From: Lineus longissimus
Lineage: Eukaryota > Nemertea > Pilidiophora > Heteronemertea > Lineidae
NCBI RefSeq assembly: GCF_910592395.1
Contig: NC_088319.1
Location: 14,634,001 to 14,694,000, forward strand
Direction: 5' to 3'
Length of the DNA: 60,000 nt
Shown one piece after another: positions 37,601 to 50,316 of the stretch (its first letter is position 1; every line of letters starts with the position of its first letter). The notes beneath the pieces are model-generated. The model was given only the letters and a program-made list of their open reading frames with translations, was not told the DNA's origin and ran no database searches. Position numbers and translations under genes: made by a program.

Positions 37601-40600
37601 TATCCTTGCAAGTTCTCTTGACGGCCTGTACTGTTCATAAGTAACCTTACTTGCTGTGTTCAGCGTTACATACTGCAGTCGTGTCTTGGTTCTATCTCAG
37701 ACTATTGAGTTCTGCGAGTCCACCCATCCTATTTTTAGGCCCCTTTCTTTAGACCTACCTTATGTAACATGCATAGTTGAGGTGACTGTTTGCCATGACC
37801 CTGGTGTGGAGGAGGACACATACCATACCATGCCTGTAAAAATCTAAGCTGGTGTGTACAGAATGCACAGTTTCCAGAATATAACGTTGTGTATCAAGCA
37901 AGGTTATTTTTAAACAGAACTGTTGTAGTCATGTTGGTTGTAAACTCTTACGAAAAACATATCGATTAAGATGCCATGATTAAGATGTCAGTCTTATGAG
38001 AAAAGTTTACCCCAAAAAGCATGCTTGATATTTTGAAGATGAAGAATTGCTTCGATGCCTTGATTTGCAAATTTTAGAAAATAAGAACTTTGACTTTCAT
38101 CCTGGATGTTCTTCATTGTCGGTTCAATGGAAATGTTGTGTTGTTAGTACTAGATTTAAACTCAAAATTTTGGAAGAGTTTTATCATAAAATGCATGCGA
38201 TTAAGGCAACATTTTGACTTTAATTCCAAAACCATGGCATGGCCCATGTAACAACTAGTTTGTCCGCCATATTTTGGAGCAATGGGTTGAACAATAAACA
38301 TGTCATGATGAAAAAATTCTGAAATTTGAAGTAATTTTTCTCAAAATGGCAAAAATGGACACATCTCATTTTGTGAGGAAACTCTTTGTTTACACTTTAA
38401 AAGCACATAATTTTAAATATGCTTTCCATGTTGTTTAGCATATTGGTCATTGCAGTTCTGGTAAAAAGGGCTCTATCCTCCATGATCCAAAGTTCTTTAC
38501 AACTTGAATCCATCCAGGAAGAATCTCTCAAAGCAATCGGTCTAGCGACGATATTGCCCCCTACATGTTGTCTCCTGAATCGCTTAGAAGTCGATTCAAT
38601 TTTTGGTCAACTTGCTTGCCATTCCATACCCAGAATAAATGTGATTCACCTTTTTGCCAGGACAGCACTGTATGATCAATATGATTGTGTATCAAATGGA
38701 AATTTATTGATGATATTGTTTTATAGTATTGATGTAATTTTCTACATATCATTTTTACAACAATCATGAATGGCATTTGTTTGAATATTATCCTTCATTA
38801 TTGATGCATCTTTTATATTGCAGCACTTTTGAAACAGGACTTTACAGTTCACATCTTTTAGTCAATTTTTCAGTCAAATTAAGAATCAAGAACGGAGGGT
38901 GAATGGTGTCATTGAATTTGCACATATAGAATTGATTTTGTCAGCAAGGAAAAACGAAACCATTTCATTCAAACAGCCCCTGTCATTGAACACTCAGCAC
39001 CTTCAACCTGCCCACATGATGGGTACGTAAGAGTGTCATTCCCTACCAGTACTGATCAGAAGCAAAATTCCTCACTGTGCTGCACAAAATGAGATCCTAG
39101 AAACTCCCATGTCTCGTTTGGTGATGTCTCTGCTCGATGACTAAGGACAAAATAAACATGACAGCTCTATCGAGCCTCATATTCCGAGATCCCAACTTCT
39201 TGGGCTAACCTAAGGACGCTACTACCAAATAATGAAATATTGTAACCAGTGGGGCACAAATTAATGTGTGATTTATGTAATGTTTGTCGAGTAATACAGC
39301 TGAACTCTCAGAGGAGACATCAAATAAACTTGGATGACACAAATGAATTGCTCGAATTGATCCCGCGGTGTCCCAACTTGGGGTATTGGGCTGATGAATT
39401 GAAGTGGTTGGGTCATAAATTCAGTGCTGGACTATCCAGTTTGTCCAGTTGTCCTATCTCAGTGATGGGGTTTGATGAAATGGAGCGGTTGGGACTTAAC
39501 TATAATACAAGTTAAAGTCACTGACTGACTACCAGTATATTGGTATGTTTGTATATCGGTATATTCTGTCATAGGAATCGAAAATGAAGTAGTTGGGACT
39601 ATGTCCAGCAGTCTATGACACGCCATACACTGCTGCTTTCCGTTACGAAAATGAATCCCAATTCACCATGGTGAAATGATGATTTTCCATGGTGAATTTA
39701 GATTTTCCATGGTGAATTCAGATTTACCATGGTGAAATCTGCATTCACCATGGTCAATCATTATGGGACACATATTACTTCAAATGTTACTTCATTTTGA
39801 GCAGAAAAAAAACAAGTGAAAAAAAATTTGGATTTTGGAATTTTTTTCGTCTTTCAGAGTTTGGGTCATAAGTTCAAAATTCCGAAAAATGTTCAAAGTA
39901 AAAAAAAAATGTTTTGGACTGATGATGTTACTTCATTTTGAGTAGAAAAAACAAGTGAAAAAAAATTTGGTCTTAAATTTTTTTTCATCTTTCGGAGATA
40001 GGTTAGGGTTAGGGTCATAAGTTCAAAATGCTGAAAAATGTTCAAAGTCAAAAATATTTTGGGACTGATGATGTTTCTTCAATTTGAGCATACAAGTGAA
40101 AAAAATATTTGGACCAAATGCTTACTATTATCTCACATACTTGGAAAGATCCTGGACCTAAGCAATTTGTTATGATATCACTTAACCCTGCTAAAAATCA
40201 TCTCGATGTGTCCCAAACAAAACTCGGAGACAGTCTAAGAAGAAAACCCTCAACAAGCTGAGAATCTGTCTGCAAATGTGGTAGGTAACACACAAGTAGA
40301 CAATTCTGTAAATCATGTACACAAGTCCCGGATATCCTTCCCTAAGTGTATTTACCTCAATGAAAATGAAAAATGCTTCCGATTGTAGCCTGGGGAACAT
40401 AACTTTGATTGGTGTTATCGGATAACTTTGATTGTGTTATCGGAAGGTGCAACATGCCTCCAGCCTCTGGTCAGCAGTTTAGTTCTTTACTTGTGACTAG
40501 GTCAAGGTGCTTTACCTCAGTCTTCGAATTGTTAGATGGCTGGGTTCTGGTCAAAGGCTTGAGTTTTTGACCTGTATTTGTCAGCGGCCAAATTAGGTAC

Positions 40601-43600
40601 CGGATATGTCATATTGTGATGTTTGTCAAATCTCTTCATATGAATCTAAGTTGAAAGTTGTTGTACAATCTGATTCAAAGGGAATGCTGCCTGCATACAG
40701 CTGCATTTGTCTCATCAAAACCATAGTTAAGTGTGGTGCCCAAGGTCACAAGCAGACTAGAACAACACTTGAGTGCAAGATCCATCCTTTGAAGTTTGTA
40801 AGTTTATATTTACGTGGCCAAGTGTCAGCTAAGGTGAGAATGCCCAGGGGCAAGATCTTTTTATCAAATGTTCCGCTTTATGATAAAGAAGACCCAAAGA
40901 ACATTATGGTCCTGGCATCAAAAATGTTATCAGTGCTTGTTTGCCGTTATCAAACAGGTCCCGAAATAAAAAATCATCTTCCTGGGAAAAGGTTTGGTTA
41001 TTGAATTCAACATCCTGCTCCCCTCAGGGATAAATCACTTTGCCTTGAGATTTTTTATTGTATTTATCACCCATTGTTTACTTCAAGGGATTTTTGACAT
41101 GTTCAAGATTTTTAGTTTGGACACTTTCAAGATTTTTTGTAATTTTTGGAATAGAAAATGCCCTCAGCATAATGATAAGCTATTCTCTGTAAGAGTTGTA
41201 TAAGGGACCCATGACATTCTAATGTTGGTGTTGCAAGGATCTTTGGGATTCATGCTCTCTTCTGTTTGTGTCCTTTGTCAATGCACTTCATCCAACTTGC
41301 TGCTTTTTCTCCATATTTATGATATAACCGCAAGTAGTGCAAATTGCTCCAATTGCACTGCACTTGTCTTTTATGTTAAAAATCACACTTTTTCACCGCA
41401 AAGAACCATAAAATCTGCTCAAACGACCAAAGGTACAAACAGACCGAACATAAAATTTCAAATCCTAAAGATAAACTGTTGTCTTATTCCTTAAATCACA
41501 CGTTTTTTACTGCAAAAAGACCATAAATTTCTCCGAAATCCCAACGATGCAAAACTGAGTCTCATACCATTTCACTGCAACTCAATTTGCCTAAAATCTT
41601 GCACACTTTGTGATAATAAATGCACAGAAAAGTATGTTCAACTTGCAGTGGTATATGATTAGGTCTGTGCCAGTTTGACTTGGCCAAATTCAAGTGCAGA
41701 TTTGATGAATTTTTTGTTCAAAATGTACATGAAATCAGTAAACTGCAATAAAGTGAAACGATAACACAAAACGGAGCAAAAAAATTCTCCCTGGAGTTCA
41801 ACAGATCCTTCACTTGGGTCAAGTGCTCCTGCGATTGTTATTGCTTCAGAGCGATTAACTATGAAAACTTACAGAACCCTGTGTCAAAATTTGATGAATG
41901 TGACAGCCTTAAAGACCTACAAATGGTCAGAAGCTGTGATCTTAACTATCAAACATACTTACTAACTAGACATGCTGTCTACATGAAGCGAGTGTCTGGT
42001 GCAGCCGCGCACAATGAAAATCAATCTGAGCTTACTAACGGAATCTTGCCACTTGTCACCCACCTTCTAACTGGAAAAGACTCGGCTAAAAGTCTATTTA
42101 GGTACTATTTTACTGTAGCACCCAAACCATCCGTTGATGAAACTCCATGTACTGAGCCAGAGGTATCCTGACCTATTACATTTCAAGCGAGTTGTTCTGT
42201 GTGTTAAGTGTTTCGACTCAAGGACACAAACAGGCCCGTGTGACTCTTTCATTTGAAGTCAAAACAATGTACCAAATGTTATTCTGCATGCAGAGATCAG
42301 GAAACACGCACTATGCAGTCAACTGTCTGGAGACAAAATAATTTATAGTGTGACCTGATAAGGTGATAGGTTTCGGTTAAATATAGAATATTTTAGGTGA
42401 GAAAACAGCATGTACAGTTATCGCACACACTATCATAATTCAAATGATTTATTTTGTAAGGAAACTCTGGTGATGTCGTGCTTTCACCCTAGGCCTCATT
42501 TATCCTCTGACCTGAGGCAAAAAGGAATGATTGTTCGTTTCTAAAATTCATTTCTGTCCATCTTGTCACCAAGACCATGGTGTGAGGCTTCAAGGACGTT
42601 GTTGCAACAAGCCTAGAGTGAAATTTGGTGGTTTAATGTATGCTCCGAATTTGACGACAATTGTGACAGCAAAACAATCCGACTAATCAACGGGAATCAG
42701 AGTAAAATCCATTAATTATAAAGACACTTAACCCAATTTCATCGGAATTACTTAAAACAGGTCTACTTCATGCGGCCTTACAATAGTGTCCTCTGACCTC
42801 ATAATAGTTGTGCCAAAAGATAGGGGAACTGTTTTGTCTGTAAGTTGCTCTTGTCACCTCAGTGGAGCCATGTGGCTAAGTGCCGCCATTTCAAGGTGAT
42901 AAACTCGATGTTTTGGCAAACATTGCATTCCACTTGTTTCCCCTTCTCAGTCACCAGCAAGTAAATAGTTATGATATCAAATATGAAAATTTGATAGCTG
43001 GTGATAAAACTCTTAGATATGGGTAAATATTGTCTTGCTGAAGTGAATTGGTCCTCTGGTTATACAGGGTGTATGAGAACCAGGCTCAAAACTCAAAAAG
43101 GATCTGATGCTGGGTAAGTGTCAGTTACCCGCAACGTACACCCGAGTTGTGTGCCACTGGCCCCCCATTGATGAACTTTATAGCGATCTTTGTATCGCAG
43201 GTTGCCAATACGGCCGAAGGATCATCGTGACTGGGTATATGACAAGTTCGAGAACTTCACAGGCTATGTGTCAATGTTCGTCCAGTTGTTGGTCAAACAT
43301 GATAAAATCAAAGTGTATTAAGGTTGTAGGTGCGCTTTAAATGCATTTGATACTTTCATTAAGGCCCAACGACAGCGCCCCCAGTGGCAAAAAATCACAT
43401 TTTCGTGCCCCATAAACTTCTGACCACATGACAGATTTAGCTTTGAGCGATGTCACAAGTGTTGTACCTTGACCGTGACGTGTCTGATGTAACACGAGGT
43501 CACGCATCACTTGATTTGTCATATTCTCTTTATTAAGGTTAAATACTGACTGTAGGCGCCATGGTGCCCACTTCAGATTAATTTGTTTCACTTTTGGTGG

Positions 43601-46600
43601 TCTGGTCTTGATTTCTACTTCAAAATATCACACTGTTTTAAGATGAAAATTGATTATATTTCCACCGCCGTTGATATCAAGTGGCACTCTGAGACCACTT
43701 GACACTTCATGTTGCCACTTCAGTGATGAGAATGTAAAGATATTAAAGAAAATTAATTTTAGACCTAACAGGGTGTTCCAAAAATGTTGTAACATTTACT
43801 GCCTACTGACGGGACAGTATATCTGAAGCTTTGGTTCAAGCCAACTGCAAGCCCACTGGAGTGGAGGGGGAGGGTTATGTCATTTTTACTCAGTGACTGA
43901 CTTGGCAAGGGGTCGAGCAAGGAATTGACCCCTGCTAGGAACGTGAGGGTGCTCAATGCTCAACCCAAGCATCACGATCGCAGGAGGTGGTGATTTTCAG
44001 TTACGCTAAATCAGTTTTCATCATTACAGGACTGTCACTGCTAAGAATTGCTCTGTACATTTTTGCTTTGTGTACACTCAAGCATTGTAGTTCTCGGTGA
44101 GAACTATTACCGGTTAAATATTTAGCCTTACTGACCAAGAAAGTAAAAGATTCCCCGCTGTATGCCTCCAAAGTGAAAACAAACAAAACGCCAGACATGC
44201 CATGCTTCACCTAAAACTGATTAATTCCGTAAAAGGTGAAACAAAAGTGCATTGTGGCAAAAACTGACAGCATCAGCAGTTCTAAAGATAGAAAATGATA
44301 AAAAAAGTTGGAATTCCTGCAAAAATCGTTATTTACTTTGATTATATAGTACATTGTTCACCAGGAGAGAACAAGCTGTAGTTCGTCAAAAAACTGAATT
44401 CCTGTAAAAAATGATTATTTTCTTATTGTTAACTACACAATTTGGGAATCCTCTAATGAAGAACACATTAAATTTGCAAGCAATGTGTAGTGTGGCAAAA
44501 TATCTTAATTCCTGTAGAATCCTGAAGAATTTCCTACTGAAAATTGGCCTATTTTTGCCAAAATTCCTTCATGATCTGCAGGCCATGCAAGTGCAGATTA
44601 AGTTGCTGGGCAGCAACCAGCATGTCTCATCAAGAAAAACATCTTCCTTGCAGTTTTGTATCATGATGATTAAGATTGCCAAACATCATGAAATACAATG
44701 TAGATACATGTATCATTGAGCAATATGCTGTTATCAGTAAAAGCCATTTTAACTTGGCGCTAAGTCAATGAAGTAGGATGAAGGAACCAAGCCTGAATAC
44801 AGAAGAGTTGACCCTAGGAGGTTTGGAAAAAAAAGTTCAAAACAATATGTTGATTTATGAGCTATCAATGAACACAAACAGACAAGCTATGACTGATGTC
44901 AACATCAAATAGGTCTTTGTGACAGGAGTGGCCTCTCATTTTTGTTTGATGGGTAAATAATTGAAGAAAAAGTGAAGTTTATTCAGAAAATGTTGGCCTA
45001 CATGTACTTCATAACTGTCAGTGTTCCCCAACACATCCATGAGTTGTGGCTTGGTAAAGGCACTTCACTACTTTCTTCCTCTGCTTTTGGTGGACTTTTG
45101 GTCCTACCTTGAAGGAAGTACACTCAATTGGGAGGCATGTTCATCTGCCTGGAATGAAACTAAAAGCCTGTGTCCCTTGTACCCGAGTGTCTGTGCCAGG
45201 GCAAGTAAAAGATCGCCGGATGTAGACAGAAGCTTATAGTAAACTTCATACCTCTGGCAAAAATCTAATAGTTGGCACTGATTGGCACTAAAACAGGTGC
45301 AGTGACTGAGGACACTCAGTACAAATTATATCCTTTCAACAAAAAATAACAAGTTTGGTGAAAAAAGTGGGGTTTTTTCGTGCCCATTAATCTTTGGTGT
45401 CTTTGAACATGTGGATTCCAGAATTTTGCCAGCATGATTCTGGGCTTACATCTGTTGTCAATATGCCTGTCTTCCGTATCAGGTGGTCAGGATTGCCCCC
45501 AATGAGAAAAATATTGTCAACAAATATCATTCAGTTTCACTGATTCAGAGAAGGCCACCCATTAAAATGAATATTAAATATGCATATAAAGAGTGTAAAA
45601 ACATAAAAGGAATCTTAGAATGCACTTTTCCTAAACAGAATTTGCTGCATCTGTGTTGGAATGGTTTCTTAATTTGGCTTAATGTCTTAATATCGGCATT
45701 TAAGGTTTTGGAAATCTGGTCCAAATTATCTCTCTCCCGTCTATACAGATGTAACTATGGCCTTCTGAGTAGTTATATGATTATAAGTTGCAATAAATGT
45801 GCGATTTCCAGGATGTTCAGGGGATCTTTTGAGGTGGCTACTCAACATCTGTATAATTGATTTGGCCATTGACTTCTTATTGTGCTGTATAGGTAGGTAT
45901 ACACCATACCTATTCCGTTACATCATAGGTTCAGGCCTTTAACCGCTTCTCAAAGATATCCGGAAACTATACCCAGGACTATACCTCATTGCAATGTCAT
46001 GAAAAGGCTAGTCAAGACTTAGCACAAGGACATTTGACCATCTTGACCCTATGAGTTAAAGACTCCACTACACTGCCGCGGAATTTGTTTTACTAACATA
46101 TATCTATTTGTGGAAGCTAATAGAGGGAAAGTTCAGAATGACATTTCACCAACTCTTAGCATTGCTGTAGACACAAAGGGTTAAAGAGGGAAAGTTTTGG
46201 CCGGTTATATTTCTCTCGAGGGTGAAAAGTTTAGAAATGTATACAACCGATTACATGTCTCTGGTGATAAAACGAACAGTAAATTCCTAACTTATCGGCA
46301 GATCTTTAGAATTCAGCGGTAATGTCTACCAATTACTCAATCTATGCAGAAAGTCTGGCCTTAATGTACAGCGAATGTCCCCTGCAATGTTATTGGTTTA
46401 TTAGCGCAGGATTTCACACATTGTCTCAAATGAAAATATTTAGGCCGAGGATGATTTGTTAGTGGAGATTTATGTAATGGTGATTGGCTGAAGTGATTCA
46501 TTATCAAATCGCCCAGGAGGATATGCAGTGCTGCCACTTTTTGACAAAAGGAAGAACTGAAATTTGTTCACTCAAAGTCAAAGTGACATTCTTTGACCGA

Positions 46601-49600
46601 TGTAATGTGCATTTACACCTTCCTTCGCAAATTCAATGACACCTTCAGATAAGAGTGGATCCAGGGAGGGTGCAGAGGAGTAGCCCCTCTCACCCAATTT
46701 GAAAAAGAAATTTGAAACTGATTACAAACTTCAGTAAAATGACCCTAAAAAAACCCATCTTTCTTGATGTCCCCTTCCTTTCCAAGTCTATGTAACCCAC
46801 CCTTCTGACCAGTAGTTTGTGCTCTATAGAGTCCCATATGATACAGACAATATATTATTCTGCCGAGGTCTCAGAATCAGTTTTACTGCATGTATTTCAA
46901 TTCATGTCTCTTTCAGCCCACAATGAGATCTGTTTCTATATCTTAAGAATGTTTTGAATGAATTTTTGATATCGGAGTTTACCTTGAAGGGAAGACATTT
47001 GTGAAGAAAAAAACAGTCTAGTATCCTTCGATAGTATAAATTCTGAACACATCCTCATTCTTGTTTGAATAAAGCCAAGAAAAATCGAAGAATTAAAAAA
47101 AAATTTTTAGAGAATCGTTCTTCCCTTCAAAACTTTGCATCATCGCCTCTTTTTCAGCGGCTGCTTAAATGTTTCGCTTTTTGTGTTGATTTGAATGTTT
47201 GGCTATTTTTTTCGTTTCAAGCTGTACTTGGGTACCAGTCTTATAATAGAGGCGAACAGAATGACAGAACTACGAATAGTGAGGATATTTAACAAATATT
47301 TGCTGTGTTACCTGCTGCGGGTTTTCTAAGAAAATCATCAGAAAAGATGAAATAATTTATCTTTGGATAAAATGTTTTATCGGTTTTTTGATGATGTTTT
47401 ATAATATTTGATATTTTCATTGAATTTGAAATCTTACTTATTTCTATTTTCATATTTTACTTATTTGGTGGTTATGCTGCCAGTTGTGCAAAATTATTGT
47501 GGATTTTTGTCGGACCTGTACAACCTATGCCCAGGTCGTTTGCTTTACAAGTACATTGCTCATACACGAATAAAGGGATGTCACTTGTGATTTGGACTGT
47601 ACACGACGACAGAAGATCCAGTCCACACAGCGGCAGCATATACTGCTGGTTGCCAGTATAAAGAACTGTCTCCTATCTTTGGTAATTTGTTAAAAGGAAG
47701 ATAGACTGGATCCAGTTTTGGAATTTGTGAAGATTGGTTATTGTGGCAATACTGACCACCCAGTTTAACCATAAATCAAAGTTCCATTGGCTATGTTGTA
47801 AACTGAATCAGCTAAAAGGAGACAGTTCACATTTGCATTGCTCTGCCTTCCTCCATGTATCTCATCAGTATCATTTGTTTCAGAGTGAAGTGATGTCGTA
47901 ATGTGCCTTGTAGATGTGTCTGCGATGTTGTTGTTGATTTTCTTTTCCAAATTTTTCATCTGCTTTCACATTCTTTTCAGTTTAAGATCTTATCCTGTTT
48001 CATTGTCAAGTTTTAGGGCATCTCAAAAAGGTGTGTGCATGGTTGGGACCTCCTGTTTTGCCTTACTTTATGAGTTATTTTGTTGCATTTTATTTATGTT
48101 TCTTCGCCAATATATTTCAGATATAAATGAGTGTCAGTATGAAAATGGCAACTGCGAGATTAATTGCTGCAATACGATTGGTTCATATTACTGCAAATGT
48201 CCGCCAGGATTTCAACTAGTAGGCGGCAGGAGTTGCCAAGGTCAGGGGTCAATTTTTGCATGTCTAATTGGCATGGGTTATCCGTAACCAAGGTAACAAG
48301 TGATTGCGTACCCTTGCTAACATTGCTATGAACCCTGTGCTTGGTGGAAGAAAAAAAAACTAACCCTCCACTTTACATGATTTTTCACCTCTGAAAAGGC
48401 CCGAGTGCTTTCTCTTGACATTCCTTCATGAAGGCATGATGAAAATAATTGCCACTAATACACTAATAAGGTAAGATAGTACAGTTATAGCCCCAGAACA
48501 GTTATAGCCTCTGCCTGAATTAATGTGTACTGCCAGCTGTTTTCTACACTGTATGGGCTATACATGTAGGCTATAACTGTACCACTTTACCTTATATATA
48601 GGTACCCACCACTGTATGACTAACCCACCCCTGGTTTTTGCCAGATCGCCCTGCTGTGGAACATGCTACAGATTAATGATACCCAAAGACTTCCTAAAGT
48701 TACTAACTGTCTGAGCATTTCAGCTTTAAAAATGCTATTAAAGCTGAACCAGGAGATTTCTCTCAGCGAGTAGCTGGCAATTACACCTATATCTTGAATG
48801 TGTAACTTCTTTGCCGTGTGGTAGGTATTAGTGAAAAACCACAAAAGTCTAACTGACGTCATGCACAATACAAATTGTGATGTGAACATTTATTTATTTG
48901 TTGCATCACTGAGGATGTCATCTGTGAGGCCACTCTGCCAAGTCACACAAACCTCTTCCGTTAATGGCTTTCACTGTAATATTATTTGTTGCAGATGCAT
49001 AAAACTAACATATTTGTCATCAGAACTTTACGATGCATAATTTTACAAGATTATCATAAATCGCTGTTTTATTTGAGCCATAATGTTTTGAAATCCTCCC
49101 CGAGAAAAGACTTCCCTGAATTCTAATACGTGACATAGTTTTGTTACACGCATTGCTCGAGTTGGTTTGAAAAATGATGGGGATATCCGGTGGGGAGAAA
49201 ACATCCTCATATCTAGCCAATTGAATGATGATCTTGTTTTTTTCCTGACCACCCAGTGTTGCTACGAGCAAGTCGAAGATCACCTAGGTAAAATGGAAAA
49301 TATTTTGAACAACTGCATGAAAACTCATGTCCACTTTTTTCTGATGTGTTTTCTGCTAAGTTTTCGTAAAGAAGGTTGGGATGGTGAATGGCTTAAGTGG
49401 TGTGTGAGGATTCTGCATGTATACCATCCTTGCTTTTAGGTGACTATTACCTGATTTACTGAGCTAGTTTTGATGATGAGATTATAAACAAGTAAATAGA
49501 AATGTTGGAAGTGGAACTGAGAGAGAATAAAGAGATTACATGATGCCCTAAAAGAATTTGTCTAAATATAGCATATTGAAAGATTGACTGTTCTAGTGTT

Positions 49601-50275
49601 AGGCTACCAATGTACCATCTTCATAAACCTGTCAATCTTTTAGAGAGAAAAGAAGTAACTTGAAAGCTTTATCTCATCAGAATCTGGTCCACTTCAGCCA
49701 TCTTCGGCAAAAAGGGTCGCGATGTTTCTAATTAAACCACCTCCTCATATCTCGTGTTCCTTTACAGACATCGACGAGTGCGCTAAAGATAATGGCGGTT
49801 GTCAGTATCGGTGCGTCAACACGAAGGGCGGCTTCCAGTGCAAGTGTCCAACCGGCCAGAGGCTACATGCTGATGGCAGGCAGTGCATAAGTAAGTATTT
49901 TATCTGATTGTTGATGAGATGTTATTGCAGTTGTATCCTTAGTCAGTTAAGCTGATGTACAAACGATAATATGATTTTTGCTAAGTAAAGCTTGTGTTAG
50001 GTAATCAAAATGACTTCTTTTGGCCTTAGTCGCAGACAAAGGAGTTCTTGGCATTAGGAGGTCTTAGTAAAGATGCCCTCACCCACCTAGCATCCCATAA
50101 CCTGCCTGGTCCCTCCTAATCTTTCAATCCTGACATGTTTCCTTTTCAGATGTTAAATCCCATAGAATTGCTTTTTAATCCATCCATCCCATCCCTGAAT
50201 CCCATGCATACCAATCAATTATCCACCTAACTTTTTCTCAGATAGAAATACTTAATTCCTCTTGCTAGACGTTTT

Positions 50276-50316
<41 letters not shown>

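Larger units (their letters stand above)
37577..48120 (+). other. MEGF6 intron 4 (10.5 kb)
   Basis: No exon is supported. It holds the spaced CCATGG cluster (39661-39757), a repeat of about 135 bp (39780-40110), the downstream half of the inverted pair (41198-41290) and two low-quality repeat stretches (41376-41560, 44230-44540). Plus-strand frames at 40606-41004 (132 codons) and 41881-42171 (96 codons) have some protein-like composition but no family match that I recognise. Confidence 0.65.

Noticed and set aside
40606-41004. 132-codon plus-strand frame, with weak resemblance to sequence near 42200
   Set aside because: Too weak to call a duplicated gene relic; no recognisable family, promoter or splice structure.
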